Shown here: one piece after another, positions 25,380 to 33,597 of the stretch
Layout of the letters: every line of letters begins with the position of its first letter
How positions within the stretch are numbered: the first letter of the stretch is position 1
Source: an uncultured Collinsella sp.
GTDB lineage: Bacteria; Actinomycetota; Coriobacteriia; Coriobacteriales; Coriobacteriaceae
NCBI GenBank assembly: GCA_934667065.1
Contig: CAKULD010000001.1
Location: 62,001 to 126,000, forward strand
Direction of reading: 5' to 3'
DNA: 64,000 nucleotides
Position numbers and translations under genes: made by a program
Notes under the pieces: model-generated
Seen by the model: only the letters and a program-made list of their open reading frames with translations
What the model was told of the DNA's origin: nothing
Databases searched by the model: none

Positions 25380-26563
25380 TGGAAGATTTTTCGTATCGCC
25401 TGCCCACGCACTTTGTGTTTGGGCGAGGCTGCGAGCGGGAGGCGGGCAGGCTCGTCGCGCACTACGGCGGCACCAAGGTGCTTGTGCTGTTTGGCGGTGG
25501 CTCGGTCGAGCGCTCGGGGCTGCTGTCGCGCGTGCTCGATTCGCTCGACCGTGCGCTGCTCGACCATGTTGAGCTTAAGGGCGTGCAGCCCAATCCACTG
25601 CTGAGCACGGTCTACGAGGGCATTTCGTTGGCGCGCGACGAGCGCGTTGACTTTATTCTTGCTCTCGGCGGCGGCAGCGTTATCGATACCGCGAAGGCCA
25701 TTGCTGCCGGCGCACGTTATCCGGGTGACGTGTGGGACTTTTACGGCGGCGACCGTACGCCCGATCGGGCCTTGCCGGTCGGTTGCGTGCTTACCATCGC
25801 GGCTTCCGGTTCCGAGGCCTCGCCCGATTCGGTGATCACGCAGGATGGCTCGATGCTCAAACGCGAGACATCCTCGTCGGTGCTGATGCCGACGTTTAGC
25901 ATCTTAAATCCCGAGTTGACCGAGACGCTGCCGGCATATCAGACGGCATGCGGTATCACCGATATGTATTCGCATCTGCTGGAGCGATACATGAGCAGAA
26001 GCACCGCCGTCGGGGTGTCCGACCGCATGATCGAGGGCCTGATGCTATCGATCGTCGACGAGGCGGCGCCGGTTGCGGAAGATCCGCAGGACTACGACGC
26101 ACGCGCCAATCTGATGTGGGCAGCGACGATGGCGCACTGCGGTATGGCGGGAATCGATCGCAGGCACGACTGGGCGAGCCATGACATCGAGTATGCGCTG
26201 TCGTCGCGCTACAGCGTGGCGCACGGTGCCGGTCTTGCCGTGGTAATTCCGGCGGTGCTCACGTATTACTTGGATGTCGAGGTTGCGGCGGTGCCACGCT
26301 TGGCCCAGCTGGCGCGTCGAGTGTGGGGCGTGGTCGAGGCCGATGACATGACGGCTGCCCGCGCCGGCGTGGAGGCACAGCGTACGTTTTTCGCTTCACT
26401 CGGTATGCCGGTGACGCTCGAGGCGGTTGGCGGCAAGCTCGAGGACATTCCCTCGCTTGCTCACGAGACGTGCTATGCCGGCGGCCGCACGGGCACGGTG
26501 GGAGGCTATCTTCCGCTCGATGAGCATGCTGTGGCGCGCATCTTTAGCCTAATGCTCGCCTAG
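25379..26563 (+). CDS. Iron-containing alcohol dehydrogenase (butanol-dehydrogenase-like)
   Basis: This 394-residue family-III alcohol dehydrogenase interconverts aldehydes and alcohols with NAD(P)H. The cofactor motif GGGSVID is at 97-103. Metal ligands include D195 and H199 (CGITDMYSHLLERY) and later histidines in HDWASHDIEY and SVAHGAGLAV. It resembles BdhA/YqhD proteins. It is translationally linked (TGATG) to the DAO subunit, so it may handle the aldehyde produced by amine oxidation (inference). A decayed paralogue lies at 13976. Confidence 0.92.
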   Translation: MEDFSYRLPTHFVFGRGCEREAGRLVAHYGGTKVLVLFGGGSVERSGLLSRVLDSLDRALLDHVELKGVQPNPLLSTVYEGISLARDERVDFILALGGGSVIDTAKAIAAGARYPGDVWDFYGGDRTPDRALPVGCVLTIAASGSEASPDSVITQDGSMLKRETSSSVLMPTFSILNPELTETLPAYQTACGITDMYSHLLERYMSRSTAVGVSDRMIEGLMLSIVDEAAPVAEDPQDYDARANLMWAATMAHCGMAGIDRRHDWASHDIEYALSSRYSVAHGAGLAVVIPAVLTYYLDVEVAAVPRLAQLARRVWGVVEADDMTAARAGVEAQRTFFASLGMPVTLEAVGGKLEDIPSLAHETCYAGGRTGTVGGYLPLDEHAVARIFSLMLA

Positions 26564-26564
26564 T

Positions 26565-26644
26565 ACCTGCCAGGAAGGGACAGGTTTATTTTGGTGGGTA
26601 AAGCGTTTGACCTGCCAAAAGAAACCTGTCCCTTTTTGGTCGGT
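26565..26644. repeat. Paired-hairpin repeat, copy 2 (80 bp)
   Basis: This has the same design and length as the copy at 13791: ACCTGCC-21 nt-GGTGGGT, a 10-base spacer AAAGCGTTTG, then ACCTGCC-21 nt-GGTCGGT. The loops carry GGGACAGGTTT and its complement. It starts 2 bases after the Fe-ADH stop codon and could also act as its terminator. Confidence 0.85.
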
Positions 26645-26762
26645 CGCCGTTTGGGGGCGGATTGATAACGCTCGCTGATTGCGGTCTTGACCTGCGCTAG
26701 AATAGGGGCATCTGATTATCCGGGCGCATAGAGGAGAGCGCCCGTATGCTGAGGAGGACTTT

Positions 26763-28457
26763 ATGGCAACTGTTGCCGCACCTATCGACGCTACGTCGAC
26801 CGCCGCTTGGAAGGCGCTCGAGGCCCATCAGGAGAAGCTCGAGGCCGAGGGCATCGATCTTAAGGCCTGGTTCGCTGCTGACGCCGACCGCGTGAACAAG
26901 CTGAGCTTTGACGCCGGCGACCTTCACTTTGATCTATCCAAGAACCTGGTGACCGATGAGACCGTCAAGCTGCTGTGCGATCTTGCCCGCGAGGTAAAGC
27001 TCGAGGAGCGCCGCGACGCCATGTTCTCCGGCGAGCACATCAACACCACCGAGGACCGTGCCGTCCTGCACACCGCGCTTCGCCGTCCGGCAAGCGAGAA
27101 GGGCCAGCTCATCGTTGACGGCCAGGATGTCGTCGCCGACGTGCACGAGGTCCTCGACCGCATGTATGCCTTCGCCGAGCGCGTGCGCTCCGGCGAGTGG
27201 AAGGGCGTTACCGGCAAGAAGATCGAGCACCTGGTGTCCATCGGCATCGGTGGTTCCGACCTGGGCCCGGTCATGGCCTATGAGGCCCTGCGTCCCTATG
27301 CCGACGCCGGTATCGACTGCCGCTACATCTCCAACATCGACCCCAACGATCAGGCCGAGAAGCTCAAGGGTCTGGACCCCGAGACCACGCTCGTGATCAT
27401 CGTCTCCAAGACCTTCACCACGCTCGAGACCCTCACCAACGCCCGCGAGGTCAAGACCTGGATGCTCGAGCAGCTCAAGGCCCAGGGCGCCATTGACGGC
27501 TCCGATGAGCAGAACGCCGAGGCCGTGACCAAGCACTTCGTCGCCGTCTCCACCGCGCTCGACAAGGTCGAGGCCTTCGGTATCGACCCGGCCAACGCCT
27601 TCGGTTTCTGGAACTGGGTCGGTGGCCGTTACTCCGTTGACTCCGCCGTGGGCCTGTCGCTGATCGTCGTGCTCGGTCCCGAGCGGTTCCAGCAGTTCCT
27701 CGAGGGCTTCCATGCCATCGACGAGTATTTCTGCAACACGCCGCTCGAGAACAACGCCGTCGCGCTGATGGGCCTGCTCAACGTCTGGTACGTCAACTTC
27801 TTCGGTTCCAAGAGCCATGCCGTTCTGCCGTACAGCCAGTACCTGCACCGCTTCCCGGCCTACCTGCAGCAGCTCACCATGGAGTCCAACGGCAAGCACG
27901 TCCGCTGGGACGGCAGCGCCGTGACCTCCGACACCGGTGAGATTTTCTGGGGCGAGCCCGGCACCAACGGTCAGCACGCCTTCTACCAGCTACTGCACCA
28001 GGGCACCGTGGTGGTTCCGGCCGATTTCATCGCCTTTGCCAACACCGCTAACCCGGCGACCGACAATGGTCAGGACGTGCATGAGCTGTTCCTGGGCAAC
28101 TTCCTTGCCCAGACCAAGGCGCTCGCCTTTGGTAAGACGGCCGACGAGGTGCGCGCCGAGGGCACGCCCGAGCAGATCGTCCCGGCTCGCTGCTTTGAGG
28201 GTAACCGTCCGACGACCTCGATTTTCGGTGACACGCTGACCCCGTTCGCGCTCGGCGAGCTCATCGCCCTGTACGAGCACATCGTGTTTGTCGAGGGCAC
28301 GGTCTGGGGCATCGACTCTTACGACCAGTGGGGCGTCGAGCTTGGCAAGCAGCTTGCCAAGCAAATCACCCCTGCCTTCCACGACGACGCTGCCAAGGCC
28401 GAGCAGGACGCTTCGACCCAGGCGCTCATCGAGTTCTACCGCGCTCACCGCAAGTAG
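26763..28457 (+). CDS. pgi: Glucose-6-phosphate isomerase
   Basis: The 564-residue glycolytic enzyme interconverts glucose-6-phosphate and fructose-6-phosphate. Family blocks include VSIGIGGSDLGPVMAYEAL, VSKTFTTLETLTNA, FGFWNWVGGRYSVDSAVGLS and GSKSHAVLPYSQYLHRFPAYLQQL. The C-terminal lysine region is DQWGVELGKQLAKQI. Length is normal for the large bacterial form. GAGGAGGACTTT precedes the ATG. It is monocistronic, with a repeat element upstream and a terminator downstream. Confidence 0.97.
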   Translation: MATVAAPIDATSTAAWKALEAHQEKLEAEGIDLKAWFAADADRVNKLSFDAGDLHFDLSKNLVTDETVKLLCDLAREVKLEERRDAMFSGEHINTTEDRAVLHTALRRPASEKGQLIVDGQDVVADVHEVLDRMYAFAERVRSGEWKGVTGKKIEHLVSIGIGGSDLGPVMAYEALRPYADAGIDCRYISNIDPNDQAEKLKGLDPETTLVIIVSKTFTTLETLTNAREVKTWMLEQLKAQGAIDGSDEQNAEAVTKHFVAVSTALDKVEAFGIDPANAFGFWNWVGGRYSVDSAVGLSLIVVLGPERFQQFLEGFHAIDEYFCNTPLENNAVALMGLLNVWYVNFFGSKSHAVLPYSQYLHRFPAYLQQLTMESNGKHVRWDGSAVTSDTGEIFWGEPGTNGQHAFYQLLHQGTVVVPADFIAFANTANPATDNGQDVHELFLGNFLAQTKALAFGKTADEVRAEGTPEQIVPARCFEGNRPTTSIFGDTLTPFALGELIALYEHIVFVEGTVWGIDSYDQWGVELGKQLAKQITPAFHDDAAKAEQDASTQALIEFYRAHRK

Positions 28458-28485
28458 GATTTGCCGCCGAGGTAGCTTGTGGTTG

Positions 28486-28522
28486 AAAGGGGCCCGTATC
28501 CGTTGGGATGCGGGCCCCTTTG
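28486..28522 (+). terminator. Terminator after pgi
   Basis: AAAGGGGCCCG...CGGGCCCCTTT stem with a loop of about 13 nt, ending in TTTGCTATTT. Confidence 0.82.
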
Positions 28523-28680
28523 CTATTTGAATGGTCATGGAGCGCATCGGGGGAATGCTTGGCTGTTTACATCCGCGTTGTGGCGTCACTCTCGGTCCTT
28601 AAATATACTTCTACGGACAATTTCATACCACTTACCGGAAGGCAAACGTAGTTCTCGCAGTGCGGGCGTACATTGAACAT

Positions 28681-28698
28681 GGTTTCTCGCGCGAAACC
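28681..28698. promoter_or_regulatory. Palindromic operator candidate upstream of deoC
   Basis: GGTTTCTCGCGCGAAACC is an inverted repeat (6-bp arms, and the centre is itself CG-symmetric) just after a TACATT -10-like hexamer and 38 bases before the deoC start. It fits a repressor site; the regulator is unknown. Confidence 0.4.
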
Positions 28699-28735
28699 AC
28701 GAATCGGTTGTCGGTCCTGAACAAGGAGGCCCAGC

Positions 28736-29410
28736 ATGACGCTTGTCAAACCCATCAACAAATACATCGACTATATCGATGCGCCCGAGGATACGTTTGA
28801 GCAGTATGTCGAAAAGGCACTGAAGTATGACTTTCGCTGTGTGTTTGCGAATCTGCAGGAATATGAGACGGGTCGCGCCATGCTTGAGGGCTCTGACATC
28901 ATTCTTGCCGGCGCCATCGATTTTCCCCAGGGCACTATGACGCTTGAGGAGAAACTCGCGAGGTTCGAAGAGTATGCCGCATGCGGTTTCACCGAGATCG
29001 ACTATGTGTTGAATCAAGAATCGGTCGAGAATCGCGATTTTGATGCCATCGAGCACGAGATGGCTGCCGTCGCTGATTTTTGTCGTGCGCGTGGCATCAC
29101 TGACAAGGTGATCGTCGAGATGTGCAAGCTGGACGGAGACGATGCTGCCAAGCGCCGCGTATGCGAGATCGCGCTGGAGGCTAAGCCGGGGTTCCTCAAA
29201 ACGTCGACCGGCAGAAGCTTTGGCGGCGCCAAGCTCGAGGACGTGCAACTGATGCACGAGGTGCTTGGCGACGCCGTGGCGATTAAGGCGGCGGGCGGCA
29301 TTCATAACTACGAGGAGGCCTGTGCATTCATCGAGGCCGGCGCCAGCGCGCTGGGCGCTTCGGCGGGCATCGCGATCGTCGAGGGCGCGCCGGCGGACGA
29401 GCGTCGCTAA
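28736..29410 (+). CDS. deoC: Deoxyribose-phosphate aldolase
   Basis: The 224-residue class I aldolase cleaves 2-deoxyribose-5-phosphate into glyceraldehyde-3-phosphate and acetaldehyde in nucleoside salvage. The Schiff-base lysine is K155 in GFLKTSTG and the second active-site lysine is K184 in AIKAAGGI. AAGGAGG lies 5-6 bases before the ATG. No other deo genes are adjacent. Its stop codon overlaps, tail to tail, the stop of the VirD4-like gene on the other strand, leaving no space for a terminator between them. Confidence 0.93.
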   Translation: MTLVKPINKYIDYIDAPEDTFEQYVEKALKYDFRCVFANLQEYETGRAMLEGSDIILAGAIDFPQGTMTLEEKLARFEEYAACGFTEIDYVLNQESVENRDFDAIEHEMAAVADFCRARGITDKVIVEMCKLDGDDAAKRRVCEIALEAKPGFLKTSTGRSFGGAKLEDVQLMHEVLGDAVAIKAAGGIHNYEEACAFIEAGASALGASAGIAIVEGAPADERR

Positions 29411-30702
29411 CAGACATATTCAACTTGGGCGCTTTGGGCTTCGGGGAGCTCTGTATAGAGCGGGTGGTCCTCGAGCCTAAAGCGCTCAACTTGTTGTGGG
29501 GCCCTGCCACGGACGAACAGCCAAGAGCGATCGACGGGCGTTGCCATGAGTGTGCTGGGCAGCACATCAGCGCGCTCGGAAAAGACGCGGGCGCTTTCGG
29601 GGTCCTGGAAAGCCAATGCGAGCTGCGTGTCACAGTTGCCCATGATGGAGCGGGCGCGCGCCTCGCCATAGAGCGCATCGAGCTGGTTGGTCGACTGCAG
29701 CAGCAGTGTCGCCCAGATCTCGCGGCTGCGGATGATGGAGAGGACGTTGTCGATCTGCGGCATCTGCAGGTTGGCGAAGTCGTCGAGCATAAAGCGGACC
29801 GGGACCGCGAGGCGTCCTCCTGGCTGCGTATCGGCGTGGCGGATAAGCCCCGCGAATGACTGCGTTACAAACAAGTTGGTGAGCGGGTCGAGGCTGCGGT
29901 CGAGGTCGCTGACGGTAATAAAGAGCGCGCGGCGTTCACATCCCATGGCTGTGAAATCAACCTGGTTCGCATCGGTGTACAGACGGCGTGCACCATCAAA
30001 GCCTAGGCACATGACCTTTTCGGCAAGAATGCCCATGATGCTCGCGTGCATCTTTTCTGCCGTGATGGTGGGGGAGTAGCGCCGCCAGAGCGAGAGCGCG
30101 TAGCTTGCGGGGTCGGTGGTCTGCAAATCGTCAAAAAGACGAGCCGTCGCGCGGTCCTGGAGATGCTCGCAAAGATCGATCACCGATGAAAACGTCTGCT
30201 CCTCTGGCGGCAGTTGCTCGCAAACATAGGCGATGAGGCATGAGAGCAGATTGGCGGCCGCATGGTCCCAGAACGGCTGAGTCTGATCTTCGACGGGACA
30301 GATGGCCTTGGCGACCGAGATGATGTCCTGCTGGTTGGGCTTACCGTCTTTGCTGCGGCGGATATGGTTGAGCGGGTTATAGCCGCACTGCTCGATACCC
30401 TCGGGCAACGGGGCTATATCATCGAGATCGGCAAAGTTGAGGCACTGCACCCGATAGCCATGTGCGGCGAGCACGGGGCCGACTTCGCGGCAGAGCGTCC
30501 CCTTGGTGTCGAGCACGATATAGCTCGCGTTCATCTGCAGTAGGTTGGGCTTGAGGACGTTGCGGGTCTTGCCGGCGCCCGAAGGACCGATTACAAGCAT
30601 ATTGTTGTTGAGGCCCGTTTGACGCGTGTCACACGAGAGTGTGTGGGCTTGCGCAAGGATGGTGGGGGCCGGGGCGTGCAGGGCTGCGTTGAGGTTAGAC
30701 AT
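29407..30702 (-). CDS. VirD4/TraG-like conjugative coupling ATPase (soluble form)
   Basis: This 431-residue P-loop ATPase has TGLNNNMLVIGPSGAGKTRNV (Walker A at 39-46), YIVLDTKGTLCREVG, the family block YNPLNHI and a Walker B MLDDFANL. Coupling proteins of type IV systems pump DNA or protein through a channel, but this one lacks the usual N-terminal membrane helices. No relaxase or mating-pair gene is in the window. ATG 30702 is chosen because AAGGAG is 7 bases upstream and the gene then overlaps the ClpP-like gene by 8 bases, implying coupled translation. Confidence 0.83.
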   Translation of the reverse strand: MSNLNAALHAPAPTILAQAHTLSCDTRQTGLNNNMLVIGPSGAGKTRNVLKPNLLQMNASYIVLDTKGTLCREVGPVLAAHGYRVQCLNFADLDDIAPLPEGIEQCGYNPLNHIRRSKDGKPNQQDIISVAKAICPVEDQTQPFWDHAAANLLSCLIAYVCEQLPPEEQTFSSVIDLCEHLQDRATARLFDDLQTTDPASYALSLWRRYSPTITAEKMHASIMGILAEKVMCLGFDGARRLYTDANQVDFTAMGCERRALFITVSDLDRSLDPLTNLFVTQSFAGLIRHADTQPGGRLAVPVRFMLDDFANLQMPQIDNVLSIIRSREIWATLLLQSTNQLDALYGEARARSIMGNCDTQLALAFQDPESARVFSERADVLPSTLMATPVDRSWLFVRGRAPQQVERFRLEDHPLYTELPEAQSAQVEYVC

Positions 30703-31312
30703 GGGCGGTCTCCTTGGTCGAGGTGAGAATGCTGTGGGCAAGGCCGAGCTCGACGGCGCGCTCGGCCGAAAGGTACGTGTCCTTTGCCGTGAGCGCCTGC
30801 ACGCGCTTGGTCGAAAGACCGCTACGCTCGGAGAGGATTTGCGTGAGCGCCTTGCGGGTCTGCATGAGGCGCCGGCTTGTCTCCTGGAGGGCTAGAGCCG
30901 AGCCCCCGGCCCCTTGCGGGATGAGTGGGTCATGAATCATGAGCTCGGCATGGGGAGCCATGCGGCGCTCGTCACCGCCCATAAAGATGATGGCTCCCAT
31001 GGAAGTGGCGAGCTCCAGGCAGACGGTGTGTATAGGGCACGCTGCGAGACGCATGGTGTCGTAGATGGCAAGGCCGGCGCGTACGTTGCCGCCGGGGCTG
31101 GCGATAAAGACCGTGATGGGGGCGACCGGGTCGGCGGCATCGAGCAGGCGGATCTGCTGACACAGGTCGTGGGCCATTGCGCTGTTGATGTCGCCCACGA
31201 CGGAGAGTTCGCGGCGCGCGAGCATCTCGTCGTAAACGGAGGTGAGCGTGACGCCGCGGGCCGATTCGCGCATCGTGAGCGGGCTGATGATAGGGGTCTG
31301 AGTGGTGTCCAT
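30695..31312 (-). CDS. ClpP-family serine protease
   Basis: The 205-residue protein has the ClpP/crotonase fold with an apparently intact triad: S104 (LATSMGA), H127 (LMIHDP) and D178 (KDTYLSAERAVELGL). The oxyanion strand FIASPGGNV is also present. The usual ClpP N-terminal loop sequence is not evident. It is sandwiched in an operon between an unknown gene and the VirD4-like ATPase rather than near clpX, suggesting a dedicated partner role. AAAGGAGT precedes the ATG. Confidence 0.87.
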   Translation of the reverse strand: MDTTQTPIISPLTMRESARGVTLTSVYDEMLARRELSVVGDINSAMAHDLCQQIRLLDAADPVAPITVFIASPGGNVRAGLAIYDTMRLAACPIHTVCLELATSMGAIIFMGGDERRMAPHAELMIHDPLIPQGAGGSALALQETSRRLMQTRKALTQILSERSGLSTKRVQALTAKDTYLSAERAVELGLAHSILTSTKETAHV

Positions 31313-31365
31313 GAGGACTCCTTTCTGAATGTGGTGGATCTTGATGGGGCTATGCGTGCCTGTCT

Positions 31366-32265
31366 TTAGGACTCAAAGGCATGCTCGAGCCTGCGCTCAA
31401 GCTCGGTAGTGGCCTTATGGGTGCCGGCATTAGCCAGCGCTTTGTCGAACGCGCCAAAGCGCAGGAGCGTGGCGATGGGCGCGGTGTAGGCAAGGTGCAG
31501 CTGGCGCTCGAGATCATCGGGAAACTCGTTGGGGTCGTAGCGTTTCCGGTAGAAGTGGGTAATGCTTTGATTCATCTCCCGTTCGTCGCGGTAGCGTTCG
31601 AACTGCCGCTGCTGGATATCGATGACTCGGATTGTCTGGGAACGAAGGACCGCGGGCGCCAGTGCCCGATAGCCGTCGAAGAGTCGATTGAGGCTGAGCG
31701 TGCGGAGCATGTCGATAAGGGTGCGGACCGTAGTCGGGCCGGCCTGGAATCGGGCAGTCGCACGGTTGTAACGTTCGCGGTCGAGCACCATGATGTTGGG
31801 TGGTCCCGATGGGTCTGCCGTATCGTCCTGCCCGCAGTTTGCCTGCTGATGCCGTGCCTCCAGGGCGTCGAGCCCCATGGCAAGGTCATGGATGGGAAGC
31901 GTTATCGCGTTCTGCAGATCGTATCGATGGTCCATCAATGTCATCCGCGTCTCGTCGTCCATGTCGAGTCGCAACTTGGTATCGAGTGCCGTGATCACAT
32001 GCGCCAGATGGCCCATGGTATACGGGCCGTCGGTCTTGCCGTGGGGTCCGAGATAAGGGTCGGTCAGCTCACGGAAGGCCGGATCGTCCATGGTCTCGGC
32101 GCAACGATTCGCCGAAAACTCATGGTTACTCAGGGCCTCGTCGATGGGCAGCAAGGCGAAGTTCGCAATCGTGGCGGCGGCGAAGTCGGTGTCGTATCTG
32201 CCGTGCAGGGCACGGTCGATGCGTGCCTGGAGTACGGTGCCGGCGGTTTGGGGATGGGTGTTCAT
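31366..32265 (-). CDS. Unknown protein, first gene of the VirD4/ClpP operon
   Basis: The 299-residue product is mostly helical in appearance, charged and without a signal peptide or membrane segment. Visible features are paired His/Asp-rich stretches (YLGPHGKTDGPYTMGHLAHVI, RYDLQNAITLPIHDLAMGLD) and a long Arg/Gln-rich helix (IDIQQRQFERYRDEREMNQS). I recognise no family. It lies 53 bases upstream of the ClpP-like gene on the same strand, so the three genes probably form one unit and a shared function is likely. Confidence 0.7.
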   Translation of the reverse strand: MNTHPQTAGTVLQARIDRALHGRYDTDFAAATIANFALLPIDEALSNHEFSANRCAETMDDPAFRELTDPYLGPHGKTDGPYTMGHLAHVITALDTKLRLDMDDETRMTLMDHRYDLQNAITLPIHDLAMGLDALEARHQQANCGQDDTADPSGPPNIMVLDRERYNRATARFQAGPTTVRTLIDMLRTLSLNRLFDGYRALAPAVLRSQTIRVIDIQQRQFERYRDEREMNQSITHFYRKRYDPNEFPDDLERQLHLAYTAPIATLLRFGAFDKALANAGTHKATTELERRLEHAFES

Positions 32266-32691
32266 GGCGTTTCCAATCTGTGATGTGCTTGCTTGCGAGT
32301 GGTGTGCTGGGTGTCGTTGGTGATGTGCTTGCGGTTCTTGATGTGCTGGATTGGGTGCTATGGGGCCAATATGCTCGAAGGACGTTTGTCGGGTGATGGG
32401 CGTGCTCCGTGCTTAGACGGGACAGCTGACGTTAGCGAGCGCCTCGGACGGTCTTGCTCCGTTATTTAGTTGTCGATAAAAGATGCTTGGTGTTCATATG
32501 CCGATCTTCTTTCTCTTACACGCTGAAAACTGAAACTGAATATGCTCGATCAAATGGTGACCATCGTTGCGGTCATCTTTAACTTAATCAGGCTCCAGCG
32601 ATTTGGCAAGTATCTTTTTCAAAAATGTTCTTCGGGGGATGCTCGGCTCGGATATGATGGTGCGCGGCAAACTCAACGCAGGGAGGCACAT
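32266..32691. other. Intergenic region with short imperfect direct repeats
   Basis: This 426-base gap separates divergent genes. Near its left end TGATGTGCTTGC recurs imperfectly (32280-32360, e.g. TGATGTGCTTGCGG and TGATGTGCTGGA). A TATGAT hexamer at 32653 may be the -10 of the HAD gene. No convincing gene, terminator or RNA is seen. Confidence 0.4.
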
Positions 32692-33534
32692 ATGGCAATC
32701 AAGGCCATTGCAATGGATATCGACGGTACGCTCACCAACGACCAGAAGGTGATCAGCCCGCGCACGCGCGAGAAGCTGCTCGCGGCGCAGGAGTCGGGCA
32801 TCAAGCTCATCTTGGCTTCGGGCCGTCCCGCGTGGGGCCTTCGCGCACTTGGTCAGGAGCTCGACCTTCAGAATCACGATGGCCTGCTGGTGGCTTTTAA
32901 CGGTGCGCACGTGGTCGATGCTCAGACCGACGAGGTACTGTTTGACCAGGCCATGCCGGTTGACGAGCTGCACCGCCTGCTCGACCACCTGCGCAACTTT
33001 GACGTGATCCCCATGATCTCGCTCGGTCGCGACCTACATGTCGTGGACTCGTATCGCTGCATAATCACGTTGCCGGACGGTTCGCAGAAGAACATCGTCA
33101 AGTATGAGCGCGATGCGTGCGATCTTAAGATTCGCGAGGTCGAGAGCCTTCATGAGGTCGCGGATGCCTATCCGGTGGACAAGCTGCTCACCGCGGGCGA
33201 TCCGGCCTACCTGCAGGCGCATCACGAGGAGATGTACGCACCCTTTACCGAGACGCTTTCGGGTATGTTTACGGCCGACTGGTACTTTGAGTTTACGGCG
33301 CCTGGTATCGATAAGGCACGTGCGCTTCAGGGCGCTCTGCCCAAGCTTGGTATCGATGCCAGCGAGGTCGTTTCGTTTGGCGACGGCCAGAATGACAAGT
33401 CCATGATCGAGTGGGCGGGTACGGGCGTTGCCATGGGTAACGCCGTCGATGAGGTCAAGGCCGTGGCTCAGATGGTGACCGCCAATAACAACGAAGATGG
33501 CATCGCGGTGGCACTCGACAAGCTGCTGGGTTAG
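32692..33534 (+). CDS. Cof-type HAD phosphatase
   Basis: The 280-residue HAD-superfamily hydrolase (Cof/type IIB) dephosphorylates sugar phosphates or flavin nucleotides. Motif I is MDIDGTL (D9, D11), motif II LILASGRP, and motifs III-IV are DKARAL and FGDGQNDKSM. The cap domain occupies about residues 85-205. ATG 32692 follows GGGAGGCAC; the frame is open upstream but without a ribosome site. It is followed by a hairpin and a second, unrelated HAD gene. Confidence 0.9.
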   Translation: MAIKAIAMDIDGTLTNDQKVISPRTREKLLAAQESGIKLILASGRPAWGLRALGQELDLQNHDGLLVAFNGAHVVDAQTDEVLFDQAMPVDELHRLLDHLRNFDVIPMISLGRDLHVVDSYRCIITLPDGSQKNIVKYERDACDLKIREVESLHEVADAYPVDKLLTAGDPAYLQAHHEEMYAPFTETLSGMFTADWYFEFTAPGIDKARALQGALPKLGIDASEVVSFGDGQNDKSMIEWAGTGVAMGNAVDEVKAVAQMVTANNNEDGIAVALDKLLG

Positions 33535-33555
33535 AATCGCCGATAGTGCATGGTT

Positions 33556-33585
33556 CGGGCGTCCGCTTGCGGGCGCCTTTTTGTT
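33556..33585 (+). terminator. Hairpin between the two HAD genes
   Basis: GGCGTCCGC pairs with GCGGGCGCC (one G-U), followed by TTTTTGTT. Confidence 0.7.
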
Positions 33586-33597
33586 AGGGAGGGTGCC

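Noticed and set aside
26687..26703. TTGACC/TAGAAT as the pgi promoter
   Set aside because: The two hexamers are only 5 bases apart, too close to act as -35 and -10 together.
29407..32265. A complete integrative conjugative element
   Set aside because: No relaxase, integrase, VirB-type channel genes or flanking attachment repeats were found, only the coupling-type ATPase.
32280..32360. Recurring TGATGTGCTTGC as a CRISPR-like or origin-like array
   Set aside because: The units are short, imperfect and irregularly spaced, with no spacers of constant length and no cas or replication gene.
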